Positions 45,681 through 57,199 of a stretch of 64,000 nt of DNA are shown piece by piece. Both the position numbers and the translations under genes were made by a program. The DNA lies in NCBI RefSeq assembly GCF_021869535.1, contig NW_026262712.1:101932140-101996139 (forward strand), given 5' to 3'. The stretch comes from Mytilus californianus. Its lineage: Eukaryota; Mollusca; Bivalvia; Mytilida; Mytilidae. Every line of letters starts with the position of its first letter. Position 1 is the first letter of the stretch. The notes beneath the pieces were generated by a model. It made no database searches and was not told the DNA's origin. It worked only from the letters and a program-made list of their open reading frames with translations.

Positions 45681-46244
45681 CAAATAAATGAAACTTCTAT
45701 GTTTGTATCTTTGAATGAAAGATTTTATATTGAAATGTGTATAATTGTTGAAGTCTTGATAAAAAACATCAAATTAAATGCATTTACAAAAATGTATCAA
45801 GTTCCAAAAAATAAAACTATAAAAAAAGAAAATAGAAAAAAAGGTTCTGTCATATACATAGAAAACAAGATAACATTAATGATAATAGAGATAAACAATA
45901 ACGTTTTTCTCGGGCAACACACCTTTTCAACTTTACCGATCGCGAACTAATAAAATTGTTCAATTACATAAGAAAAAAGAGCATTGACATCTAAATCAAT
46001 TTTGTTTTTCATTTTTGTTTACTGATTTTCCATAAAAAACAGAATTATTTATTTAATTTCTTTTCTGAAACAAGGTGATGTTAAAAGTTTAAGAATAAAA
46101 AACCAAACATGTACCCAACGAGATATAAATGGTCGGTGTCTAACGCACATATAATAATAAATTACCTGCATGTATCATAAATATCCGTTCTTTTGACTGG
46201 CTGGCATTATACGCGAAGCATTCCGAATCGTTTTTATACCATAC

Positions 46245-46480
46245 ATGTGCAACACGACGGGTGCCACATCTGGAGCAGGATTTGCGTACCCTTCCAGAGC
46301 ATCTTATGTCACCCCCTGGTTTTTAGTGTAATTTAAGTTGATCAGTCTTTACTTTCTATGTTGTTTTATGTGTACAGTTGTTTTTCTTTTGGTCTTTTTT
46401 TTTGTCTTGGCATTGTCAGCTTATTTTCGACTTATGAGTTTGAATATTCATTCGATATCTCTCGCCTTTCATTATTTAAC
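46245..46480 (+). repeat. Family R repeat in duplication copy 1
   Basis: 'tgtgcaacacgacgggtgcc' to 'tcgatatctctcgccttt'. The matching copy in duplication copy 2 is 49,690-49,930. Confidence 0.75.
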
Positions 46481-46689
46481 TTTCAGTGTTGGTCGGTCAC
46501 GAGTTAAATATGTTTCGATATTTTAACTCTTGGATTAAATATTCTTTTTAATGGAATTTTTAATCGAAATAGAGTCGAAAATGAACTATATCCTTTTCTA
46601 CGCATTCCAAATTTTTTTTGATGCAACAACGTTGAAAAAGTATTTACAACATCCATATATCTGATTTATTTCACATGTGGAATTAAAAT

Positions 46690-46840
46690 TATAGGAATTT
46701 TTGGTCCTCAATGCCCTTCAACTTCGTACTTTATTTAGACTTTTTAATTTTTAATGATTCGAGCGTCACTGATGAGTCTTTTGTAGACGAAATGCGCGTC
46801 TGGCGCAAATACAAAATTTTAATCCTGGTATCTATGATGA
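46690..46840 (-). repeat. Family Y repeat fragment in duplication copy 1
   Basis: 'tcctcaatgcccttcaactt', 'gatgagtcttttgtagacga' and 'aatgcgcgtctggcgcaaat'. The duplicate is at 50,130-50,290. Reversed copies form the tandem at 52,178-52,870. Confidence 0.7.
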
Positions 46841-47324
46841 GTTTATTTAACCAATGTAATAAACATTGCTGTTAATAAGTCCGGAAGCACATATCTGTGT
46901 TTGTCTATGTTCAACACGAGTTGTTGATCACATGTTTGCATACCTGATTTGTACTTTTTTTTATTATTGTATGGTGCAATGCAGGTATTTTACACGTACA
47001 TTTAAGGGTAGGATCATGATTCTCATTCAGAGTATATTTTTCAATAACATGTCATTCGATGTTCGCTTTACTGAGTAGTATATCTTTTGTTTTGTTTTAA
47101 TGGTTTAATACCATTTCGAGGACGATGTTACCTTGTTGTTACTTGATCAGTCCAGTTCTTGTCTACAAACTTTTCAGCAACCACACATTTGTGACAATAC
47201 TTTTAAACTTATTACACAGACCGAGTAAACAAAAGTAATGACCTGGCACCAGATTCAAAAGGCGAAACACGTTTGCACCAATTATAAAAAAAAAAAAATT
47301 ATAAAAAAAAAAAAAAAAAAATAC

Positions 47325-47670
47325 TGAACTCCGAGGAAAATTCAAAAAGGGAAGTCCCTAACCAAATAGCAAAATCAAAAGCTCAAACACATCAAACGAA
47401 TGGATAACAACTGTCACATTCCTGACATTGGTGCAGGAATTTTCTTATGTAGAAAATTTCGGATTGAACCTGGTTTTATAGCTCGCTAAACCTCTCACTT
47501 GTATGACAGTCGCATCAAATTCCATTATATTGACAACGATGCTTGAACAAAACAAACAGACACAAAAGGTTAAAATGTCAAAAATAGGGGTACAGCAGTC
47601 AACATTGTGTAATCATATTAATCACAATAAAACAAACAAATGTAGCAAAGAAGCACAAAAAGACATACAT
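47325..47670 (+). repeat. Family W repeat in duplication copy 1
   Basis: 'ctgaactccgaggaaaattc' through 'acctggttttatagctcgct' to 'acagcagtcaacattgtgta'. The duplicate is at 50,750-51,100. Confidence 0.7.
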
Positions 47671-47813
47671 CAAATTTAACAACTTCATTTTGCTTTATTT
47701 ATTTTATTTTATTTTATTTATACATGAAAATGACCCTCAAGACAATTGAATAAAACAAAACCGTGGAAAATATTACTCAAAACCATCAGCCACCATTTCT
47801 AGACCTGCCAATC

Positions 47814-47994
47814 CTACTGATAACAGCCATTACCAACCTTACCACATTTCCCAGCAGCATGTTCAGAGGTTTTGTCGTTGTGAAGCGAACACATGCGACA
47901 CCTGCACTGAATATGACCAAAGTGGCCACATTTAGAGGAATTGCCAACAAAATAGATATTTATTAAACAACCTCCTCCAATAGTAATTACAAAT
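47814..47994 (-). CDS. Candidate terminal exon of a cysteine-rich peptide, copy 1
   Basis: After 'ttttcatcggcag' (acceptor-like) the minus strand is open for 59 residues to TAG at 47,816-47,814. It begins FVITIGGGCLINIYFVG and continues KCGHFGHIQCRCRMC to KCGKVGNGCYQ; Cys at 9, 22, 30, 32, 35, 50 and 57. About 95-120 nt past the stop a run of overlapping AATAAA signals (minus strand, 47,721-47,692) fits a short 3'UTR. Size and Cys density suggest a secreted peptide such as an antimicrobial or defensin-like one, but I do not recognise the scaffold: the CC pair of big defensins is absent. First exon not found. An open plus-strand frame overlaps. Confidence 0.42.
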
Positions 47995-48700
47995 CTGCCG
48001 ATGAAAATTGTTTATTTGTAAATGAAACTATAACTGAACTTATATGCACTGGCTCTATTCAATTTGTTCCTTTTCAATTTGTTGTTGTTGATCCATTCAC
48101 CATGTTCAGTTAAATTTTACAAAAGACTAGTACAAAACGCTTAATATTTTTTTTTAGAATTATGTGAAGTGAATTTCTATGTTCTGCAAATAATGGAAAA
48201 TATGAAGATTGGAAAGCCACTATCGATATTAATTAGATTCAAAATAGGTTATTTTATTTGAACAAAAACCCACAAAAAACAACAAACATATTTTTTATTT
48301 CTGGAAAGATATGTTCTATTGTTTTTCGATAGTGGCGTTTTGTTGAAGTGGCGATATCTTTATATTAACTAAATATTGAGATCAAAGGTAAGTATTGGCA
48401 AGCAAATGGTTATTATTTTGTCTTTATTTAAACAATAGATAAGGCATTGACGATGTATAAAAAATTGTAAAGATACTTTTAAATTTGTAAAGAATAATTT
48501 ATTGGAGAATTTTTGAAATTTTCGGTTCTTAAAGCCCCACTACTTCGTATTTGATTGAGCATTCCAACTGTTTTTATTCCAACGCCACTAATGATTCTAA
48601 AGTAAAAACGCGCGTCTGGCTTACATAATTTTCAGCCTAGTATCTTTGCTGAGTGTGTGTGTGACAATTTGCTGTCGCTGCGAAAAATACCTTAAATATG

Positions 48701-49130
48701 TAGGACTCGGAGGTGCGATGGGGACGCTGAAGTGCGATGGTCACGCTGAAGTGCGATGGTCTGCGCCGAAGTGCGATGGTCCTTTTCGCTGATGTGCAAT
48801 ATGTCTATATAACGCATGATGGCTAGTTTAAAATTTACAAATGTGCATTTATTAATAAGTACATATGCATCCATTATTGTCTATGTCTGTCCTTAGTTAC
48901 CGTTGCATACTAAATGATTTGATTTTCTACACGTGGACATAACTCTGAATTTACAAATCATTTTTGATGTAGTGTGTGTAGACCATCGCACTTCAGCGTA
49001 ACCATCATCGCACTTCCGCGTAGCTATCAACACGATAGCATCACAATGTCACCATCGCACGTTAACGTCTAACCATCGCACTTCAGCTTGACCATCGCGG
49101 TTCGGATTACCACCGCGGTTCAGAGTCCTA
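48701..49130. mobile_element. TIR element with 'gaagtgcgatggt' subterminal repeats, copy 2
   Basis: Same as 45,269-45,680 but with one additional 19-bp unit ('cacgctgaagtgcgatggt') in the left array, so the subterminal array changed length after the segment duplicated. Confidence 0.7.
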
Positions 49131-49689
49131 CAAATAAATGAAACTTCTATGTTTGTATCTTTGAATGACAGATTTTATATTGAAATGTGTATAATTGTTG
49201 AAGTCTTGATAAAAAACATCAAATTAAATGCATTTACAAAAATGTATCAAGTTCCAAAAAATAAAACTATAAAAAAAGAAAATAGAAAAAAAGGTTCTGT
49301 CATATACATAGAAAATAAGATAACATTAATGATAATAGAGATAAACAATAACGTTTTTCTCGGGCAACACACCTTTTCAACTTTACCGATCGCGAACTAA
49401 TAAAATTGTTCAATTACATAAGAAAAAAGAGCATTGATATCTAAATCAATTTTGTTTTTCATTTTTGTTTACTGATTTTCCATAAAAAACAGAATTATTT
49501 ATTTAATTTCTTTTCTGAAACAAGGTGATGTTAAAAGTTTAAGAATAAAAAACCAAACATGTACCCAACGAGATATAAATGGTCGGTGCCTAACGCACAT
49601 ATAATAATGAATTACCTGCATGTATCATAAATATCCGTTCTTTTGACTGGCTGGCATTATGCGCGAAGCATTCCGAATCGTTTTTATAC

Positions 49690-49930
49690 CATACATGTGC
49701 AACACGACGGGTGCCACATCTGGAGCAGGATTTGCGTACCTTCCAGAGCATCTTATGTCACCCCCTGGTTTTTAGTGTAATTTAAGTTGATCAGTCTTTA
49801 CTTTCTATGTTGTGTTATGTGTACAGTTGTTTTTCTTTTGGTCTTTTCCTTTTTTTGTCTTGGCATTGTCAGCTTATTTTCGACTTATGAGTTTGAATAT
49901 TCATTCGATATCTCTCGCCTTTCATTATTT
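49690..49930 (+). repeat. Family R repeat in duplication copy 2
   Basis: Counterpart of 46,245-46,480, with 'tcttttcctttttttgtctt' showing a small insertion. Confidence 0.75.
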
Positions 49931-50129
49931 AACTTTGAGTGTTGGTCGGTCACGAGTTAAATATGTTTCGATATTTTAACTCTTGGATTAAATATTCTTT
50001 TTAATGGAATTTTTAATCGAAATAGAGTCGAAAATGAACTATATCCTTTTCTACGCATTCCAAATTCTTTTTGATGCAACAACGTTGAAAAAGTATTTAC
50101 AACATCCATATATCTGATTTATTTCACAT

Positions 50130-50290
50130 GTGAAATTAAAATTATAGGAATTTTTGGTCCTCAATGCCCTTCAACTTCGTACTTTATTTAGCCTTTTTAA
50201 CTTTTAATGATTCGAGCGTCACTGATGAGTCTTTTGTAGACGAAATGCGCGTCTGGCGCAAATACAAAATTTTAATCCTGGTATCTATGA
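50130..50290 (-). repeat. Family Y fragment in duplication copy 2
   Basis: Counterpart of 46,690-46,840. Confidence 0.7.
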
Positions 50291-50749
50291 TGAGTTTATT
50301 TAACCAATGTAATAAACATTGCTGTTAATAGGTCCGGAAGCACATATCTGTGTTTGTCTATGTTCAACACGAGTTGTTGATCACATGTTTGCATACCTGA
50401 TTTGTACTTTTTTTTTATTATTGTATGGTGCAATGCAGGTATTTTACACGTGCATTTCAGGGTAGGATCATGATTCTCATTCAGAGTATATTTTTCAATA
50501 ACATATCATTCGATGTTCGCTTTACTGAGTAGTATATCTTTTGTTTTGTTTTAATGGTTTAATACCATTTCGAGGACGATGTTACCTTGTTGTTACTTGA
50601 TCAGTCCAGTTCTTGTCTACAAACTTTTCAGCAACCACACATTTGTGACCATACTTTTAAACTTATTACACAGACCGAGTAAACAAAAGTAATGACCTGG
50701 CACCAGATTCAAAAGGCGAAACACGTTTGCACCAATTATAAAAAAAATT

Positions 50750-51100
50750 AAAAAATACTGAACTCCGAGGAAAATTCAAAAAGGGAAGTCCCTAATCAAA
50801 TAGCAAAATCAAAAGCTCAAACACATCAAACGAATGGATAACAACTGTCACATTCCTGACATTGGTGCAGGAATTTTCTTATGTAGAAAATTTCGGATTG
50901 AACCTGGTTTTATAGCTCGCTAAACCTCTCACTTGTATGACAGTCGCATCAAATTCCATTATATTGACAACGATGCTTGAACAAAACAAACAGACACAAT
51001 AGGTTAAAATGTCAAAAATAGGGGTACAGCAGTCAACATTGTGTAATCATATTAATCACTATAAAACAAACAAATGTAGCAAAGAAGCACAAAAAGACAT
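50750..51100 (+). repeat. Family W repeat in duplication copy 2
   Basis: Counterpart of 47,325-47,670. Confidence 0.7.
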
Positions 51101-51247
51101 ACATCAAATTTAACAACTTCATTTTGCTTTATTTATTTTATTTTATTTTATTTATACATGAAAAGGACCCTCAAGACAATTGAATAAAACAAAACCGTGG
51201 AAAATATTACTCAAAACCATCAGCCACCATTTCTAGACCTGCCAATC

Positions 51248-51428
51248 CTACTGATAACAGCCATTACCAGCCTTACCACATTTTCCAGCAGCAAGTTCAG
51301 AGGTTTTGTCGTTGTGAAGCGAACACATGCGACACCTGCACCGAATATGACCAAAGTGGCCACATTTAGAGGAATTGCCAACAAAATAGATATTTATTAA
51401 ACAACCTCCTCCAATAGTAATTACAAAT
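51248..51428 (-). CDS. Candidate terminal exon of a cysteine-rich peptide, copy 2
   Basis: Same exon in duplication copy 2, same acceptor, frame and stop. It differs from copy 1 at four bases: one silent (Gly48) and three replacements, Q29R, H45L and V53A. All seven cysteines are kept. AATAAA signals follow at about 51,120-51,155 (minus). The higher replacement count than silent count hints at diversifying change, but four sites are too few to test. Confidence 0.42.
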
Positions 51429-52177
51429 CTGCCGATGAAAATTGTTTATTTGTAAATGAAACTATAACTGAACTTATATGCACTGGCTCTATTCAATTTG
51501 TTCCTTTTCAATTTGTTGTTGTTGATCCATTCACCATGTTCAGTTAAATTTTACAAAAGACTAGTACAAAACGCTTAATATTTTTTTTTAGAATTATGTG
51601 AAGTGAATTTCTATGTTCTGCAAATAATGGAAAATATGAAGATTGGAAAGCCACTATCGATATTAATTAGATTCAAAATAGGTTATTTTATTTGAACAAA
51701 AACCCACAAAAAACAACAAACATATTTTTTATTTCTGGAAAGATATGTTCTATTGTTTTTCGATAGTGGCGTTTTGTTGAAGTGGCGATATCTTTATATT
51801 AACTAAATATTGAGATCAAAGGTAAGTATTGGCAAGCAAATGGTTATTATTTTGTCTTTATTTGTACAATAGATAAGGCATTGACGATGCATAAAAAATT
51901 GTAAAGATACTTTTAAATTTGTAAAGAATAATTTATTGGAGAAAAACACAGACCAAATGAAACAAAAATAATTTTCAAATTTGAATGCCTGCATGTTGGC
52001 GCACCTTGCAAGGATAAATACATCAATGTCACCAGTTAATTCTTTACAGACAATTATGGTATATTCAGATGCTAATAATGTAGCTATAGGTGTTTATAGT
52101 GTGGAATCAAATGACAAATATTTCTTTAAATATTGACTGACAATGAAGAAAAGTTGAGGTCCAATAAACCCATTATA

Positions 52178-52870
52178 GATACTAGGATTGAAGTTTTATA
52201 TTTGCGCCAGACGCGAGCTTCGTCTACAAAAAAACCCATCAGTAACGCTCGAAACCTAAAAAGTTAAAAAGCCAAATAAAGTACGAAGTTGAAGAGCATT
52301 GAGGACCAAAATTTCTAAAATTTTGCCAGCTAAGGTTATCTATTCCTGAGGTAAAACCGTTATTATTTCACAAATTCTAAATTTTGTAAACAGTAAATTT
52401 ATAATATGACCATATCAATGATCACTCATGTCAACACAGAAGTGTTGACTACTGGGCTGGTGATACCCTCGGGAAATAAAACTCCACCAGCAGTGGCATC
52501 GACCCACTGGTTGTAAAAAAACTCATCAACGATACCAGGATTGAAATTTTATATTTGTGCAAGACGCGCGTTTCGTCTACAAAAGACTCATCAGTGACGC
52601 TCGATACCTAAAAGTTAAAAAGGCCAAATAAAGTACGAGCTAAGGTAATCTATTCCTGAGGTAGAAAAGCCTTAGTATTTCACAAATTCTAAATTTTGTA
52701 AACAGTAAATTTATAATATGACCATATCAATGATAAGTCATGTCAACACGGAAGCGTTGACTACTGGGCTGGTGATACCCTCGGGGAATAAAACTCCACC
52801 AGCAGTGGCATCGACCCAGTGGTTGTAAATAAACTCATCATAGATACCAGGATTGACATTTTACATTCGC
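52178..52870 (+). repeat. Family Y tandem, about 2.2 units of 310-355 bp
   Basis: 'ata[c/t][c/t]aggattga' begins units at 52,178, about 52,534 and 52,846. Each full unit has 'cgcgagcttcgtctacaaaa'-type sequence, 'tgttgactactgggctggtg' and 'aaactccaccagcagtggca'. The first unit is longer by roughly 45 bp. 52,871-53,334 has no recognised feature. Confidence 0.8.
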
Positions 52871-53334
52871 GCCAGACGCGAGATGGCGAGAACTCGGACC
52901 CATTTGGTTATCAATGCAATCGTTTGTACCTCATCTTTATATTAAATGATTAAATGGCATACAGACGGCCACAATTGTGTTAATATACTCAATCAAGGCA
53001 ATACAAAGTTACATTTACAAAATTAGGCTTATGAAATTTCTAGAATCTGTACCAGGTTGGGTATGCCTTTATGGCCTTCCTACATTCCTCGATGTGATAA
53101 TTTTTAAGATGATTTATCTATAAACTGGCTGATTATTTTTATTTTATGTATACGTTTTGCAGGTGATTAATTACTGGAAGTTGTTTCTAAGAATCTTAGT
53201 TTGTACTCCGCCTTTTTCTTACCTACTTTGTCATTTTAGAAATTGTGCTACACACTCAGTTCTTTGGTATACATGTGTTGAATTTTATTGACTAAATACC
53301 TTATGTTCGGTTTACTTAAGAACATACAAATAAG

Positions 53335-53720
53335 ACATTTCAGTGTGAGTGACAAGAGACAACTCTCCATACAAGTCACAATGTATAAAAAGTAAAACAA
53401 TCGTGGGCAAAAGTTCGGCCTTCAACACGGTGTTATGCTCATACCGAACAGCAAGCTATAAAAGGACCCAAAATGACAAGTCAAAAACAATTCAAACAGG
53501 AAAACCGATAGCCCAGTCTATATAAATAACCAGAAACGAGAAACACTTATGAACCACATCGGAATATGGTGTGTTAACCTGGTTTTATAGCTAGCAAAAT
53601 GTTTGTGACAGTGGCATCAAAATCCATTATATTGACAACGATTTGGGTACAGCAGTCAACATTATGTTATAATCTTTATCACTATTAAAACAAATTACTA
53701 ACTTAACAAAGAAAAATAAA
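53335..53720 (+). repeat. Family S copy followed by a family W fragment
   Basis: 53,335-53,560 has 'gtgacaagagacaactctcc', 'cggccttcaacacggtgtta' and 'aaccagaaacgagaaacact' (S). 53,575-53,720 has 'cctggttttatagctagcaa' and 'tatattgacaacgatttggg' (W). 53,721-54,369 shows nothing further. Confidence 0.6.
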
Positions 53721-54369
53721 ATGGCATGTAGGCTATGTAGAGACAAAGCACGTTGGTAAAAAAGATATATCAAAACATAAATACAAACTATAAAAATCAG
53801 TTGAAAATGGCACTCTCAACTGACTAAATCGATACAAAGCAGAAAAGCCCGAACGTTGCAGGGTATTTATACGTCCCTTATCCCTAATAAAAAAAAAATG
53901 TGCAGAATTGTGAGTAAAATTTTATCCTGTCCAGTACTATAGACAAAATTTCACAAAACATTTCATTGCATATGAGAAAATTACCATCACTGGAAGTTAA
54001 CCAATCAAATTATTACCTGTGTACAAGCTTTAGTAACCATGTAACCTCAAGTTTCCAAAATATTCTCTAGAAACACCAAATAAAAAATAGTGGTGCTTTG
54101 AAACACCCAATATATATGTTTATGACCCAGAAACCTTTTACTCAAGATCAATTTCTTACAACTGTCAAATTCAAGGTATTATTTTTTCCGACCGTTTTTC
54201 GTATGCAACCGGATGTGACGTGCTACGATTTGGTGATATTACATCTGTAGGATATGAAACTCTTCTGAGAATTCTGTAAAGACTAGACGCTATTCACAAA
54301 CATCATACTTTTATTCGGTGAATAACCTGAGTTTAAAACCATTGATTTTTAAAGATATAACAAAAGTTC

Positions 54370-54840
54370 CATCGGTTTTAGATGTGATCAGATAGTCGTA
54401 TTAAAAATCTACTAGGGCGCAATTGACATTAGATGCGAGTCTTATCAGAATTCTGTTTAGAGCACCGTTTGTGTTAGATGCAACAGTCTTATCAGAATTA
54501 TGTTTGGAATATCATTGGTATTAGATTTGACAGGATATGTTTATAAGACTATTGGTATTAGATTTCAATGTCTTATCATAATGATGTTAAGAATATCGTT
54601 AGTTTAAGATGTGACAGTCTTATCACAATATCGTCCTGAATATGCATGAAATATTTGCCACTGGACATTAAGCAACCAACAATCAATCAATCAATCTTAT
54701 CACAATTCTGTTAAAATGGCATTAATATCAAATGCGACAGAAATTCGGTTAAAATGCTATTGGTATCGAATTCGACATACTTTTATTAAATACGCCATTG
54801 GAATCAGATGCGACAGACCTATTAGAATTTTGTTATGTTT
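54370..54840. repeat. Degenerate tandem repeat, period about 50-60 bp
   Basis: Units such as 'attagatgcgacagtctt' and 'atcagaattctgtttag' recur seven or eight times with strong divergence. Interrupted at 54,630-54,694 by a SINE tail. The 80-codon frame at 54,716 lies in it and is incidental. Confidence 0.6.
54630..54694 (+). mobile_element. 5'-truncated SINE tail with 12-bp target-site duplication
   Basis: 'atcgtcctgaatatgcatga', 'atatttgccactggacatta' and an (aatc)n tail are flanked by perfect 'tcttatcacaat' at 54,618-54,629 and 54,695-54,706. The same 3' end occurs at 22,825-22,870 and, reversed, at 26,165-26,212. Confidence 0.75.
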
Positions 54841-55879
54841 TGGTAATATATGTGATAGTCTTTTTATAATTCTATCAAGAGTACCAATTTTTTTTCTACA
54901 CAAGGAAACGCATGTACCAAGTCAGGAATATAACAGTTGTTTTCTTTTAGCTTTGTAAGTTTTAGCTTTTGATTATGCTATTTAAGTACTTTCCGATTTG
55001 AGTTTTCCTTCACTGTTCACTGTTTTTGATATTCGATTTTTGTTTTGTATACGTATGAGATGAAGAAGTCTTATTAGGATTATGTAAAGAATTGATTCCA
55101 TTTTGTTTCCATTTCAATTTATATTTTACTCATTTTGTTCTTTATCGAGATCACATGATGTCCATTTATTGCGATAAATAAACAAAACTTCACATTATTT
55201 GTTTCGAAAGTAAAAAAGTAAGCATCAACGACAATATTTGGTATTTCAGTCTAATGAACGGAGGAAGGATTGTTTCTGCCGTAAACTTATCAAAGATGAA
55301 ATATTAAAAAGTAAACTCTCAATTGATAACAACACACGATATTAATCAACAAATAAATTGTTTTAAGTAAATTATAATTTACAGGTCATTATTTTATGCC
55401 TTGAAGCATATTTCATTGACATTTGGTATCGTCCGTGTTGATTCTCCGAAAGACTGGCCGATCGTTCTGAAAGAAAATAACTCCATATAGGTATATAATA
55501 AGATATACTGTCTGAAACAGATAGAGTTATAGATTTAGATATGATGAACATTCTAGTGTTTTAGTTCAAAGTAGACGTGCATTTAGTTTCAATTAAAGTC
55601 ATTGTGCGTTTACGTTTTATATCTTAGTACATTAGTAGGCAATGTGTTTCGAGTTGCAATTTTCGTTAATTAAAAAAAGACACAAATGTTAAATAAATTA
55701 TGCTGAGCACTATCTATCGTTTGATAAAGAATCTTCTCGTAAGATGATTTCTATAAGTTTTAATAACATTTTTATTACCTGTTAAATCCCGAACTTGATG
55801 TTTGTTTCAATTTTTGAGATCGTAATATTCGTTTCTTTGTCAAATGTTTATGGTGAGCGGAAAAGGAGCATTTGAAATA
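54841..55879. other. AT-rich DNA, no gene seen
   Basis: No open frame or repeat match supported. Confidence 0.4.
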
Positions 55880-56560
55880 AGGATCCATCATATACAGTTG
55901 AGTCGGCCTCATATCATGATTTGTCAATGTTGACAATGGCGGTCGGTTGAGAACAACGTTTTTGGATAATAAGGTGATTTATGCGTCTCAATTGTGAACT
56001 TTTCATTTGTTTGTAGCAACATTGCTGCAGCGCCTGTATATGGGGTACACATCTTCTAAGTGATACAATATTCCAGGGCTTGCATCTCCTATCATTATTT
56101 CCACGATAGAATGTTTCTGCTCACAAAGAAGGTAATAAACCAGAAGTAGCCAGTGATGAAGATGGAATCATCCATTCGAAATATTTTAAGGACACCATCA
56201 CGATTCGGTTGATCGTTATGGAATATCTGTTTCACAGATGACGAATGATGTTCGAAATTGTCGTAACCATAATCGTGACCTCTCTCCCTAGAATGAGACC
56301 TACTGAATAAAACTTATCACTGGGGTTGTAATTACAGGGTGCCACATGCATGATCTGTTTACCTATCCAGAGCACATAAATTCCCCCACCCCCAGTTTAT
56401 TATAGAGTTCGAAATGTTTAGTCTTTAGTTTTCTATGCAATGTTTTATATACTGTTTTATTCGGGGAGGGGGGGGGGGGGGGGGGTGGTCTTTTTTTGTC
56501 ATAGCGTTGTCAGTTTAGTTTTGACTTATGAGTTTGAATGTCTCTTTCGCCAATCTTTAA
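55880..56560 (+). repeat. Long family R copy with decayed coding sequence and a poly-G run
   Basis: Upstream of the usual R head ('gggtgccacatgcatgatct', 56,338 onward) this copy has another 450 bp. In one plus frame 56,190-56,252 reads GHHHDSVDRYGISVSQMTND, an exon-like, well-formed stretch in otherwise broken coding DNA. So the short R copies elsewhere are probably 3'UTR pieces of a larger retroelement. Near 56,463-56,486 there is an almost unbroken G run of more than 20. Confidence 0.55.
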
Positions 56561-56639
56561 ATGACATTATTACATGTAGTAATCTACAAGCAATCTGACT
56601 AAGAAATAAACTAATTTTATTACTTCAATATTGTAAAGT

Positions 56640-57185
56640 TGTGAATGGAAACGGGGAATGTGTAAAAAAAACAACAACAACCCGACCAAAGAATATAAAA
56701 CATCCCAAGGCCACCAATGGGTCATAGCAAGAAAATCAACCCTCATCTGACGGCGGGCTTACGCTCACCCTTAAACAAAAATGTGAACTAGTTCAAAGAA
56801 TATGACCATCATACTAAACTCCGAAACAAATAACTGAACCAAGACAAAAAACACAGGAGCAAAGGCCAAGATAAAAGACAGACACAATAATAAAGGCCAG
56901 ATGTTCCTGACTTGGGACCGGCACATAAATGCAGCGGGGTAAAATATGTTTTGTGAGATCTCAACCCTCCCCTTATATACCTCTAACAAATGTAGAATAA
57001 GCAAACACACAGCAATATGCACAGAAAAAACTCAATTTAAATGAAGTCCGATGTTAGAATAAGTAACAGAATAAACTACTACTAAGCAAAATGATAATGG
57101 TAACATAAATTAACAAAGTACTACTAGCAATTACTGATATGCCAGGTCCAGACCCCAAGTAAACTGAATGAAAGATTATGTCTTC
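56640..57185 (-). repeat. Family T repeat, minus, long copy
   Basis: 'gaatggaaacggggaatgtg', 'gggaccggcacataaatgca', 'gttttgtgagatctcaaccc' and 'tgatatgccaggtccagacc' match 23,540-24,090 reversed. Confidence 0.75.
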
Positions 57186-57199
57186 CTCATATAAAAATC

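Larger units (their letters stand above)
45076..48507. repeat. Tandem segmental duplication, copy 1 (3.43 kb)
   Basis: Starts at 'aatttttgaaattttcggtt' and ends at 'ataatttattggaga'. The next base begins copy 2 with the same 'aatttttgaaattttcgg'. The junction has a 2-bp overlap ('aa') between the two ends. Contents: a TIR element, family R, Y and W repeats, and a cysteine-rich exon. Confidence 0.95.
48508..51943. repeat. Tandem segmental duplication, copy 2
   Basis: Co-linear with copy 1 along its whole length, differing by scattered substitutions and short indels: a 19-bp extra unit near 48,750, homopolymer length near 50,745, and a 4-bp insertion near 49,845. It ends at 'ttattggagaa', after which 'aaacacagacc' is unique. 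Confidence 0.95.

Noticed and set aside
45699..45950. 83-codon Lys/Asn/Ile-rich frame duplicated at 49,149-49,400
   Set aside because: Conserved only because the whole 3.43-kb segment is duplicated; AT-driven composition, no domain or splice context.
47763..47966. Plus-strand 67-codon frame (and copy at 51,197-51,400)
   Set aside because: No cysteines, domain or plus-strand poly(A) signal; the minus-strand reading has a stop followed by clustered AATAAA and seven cysteines, so I favoured the latter.
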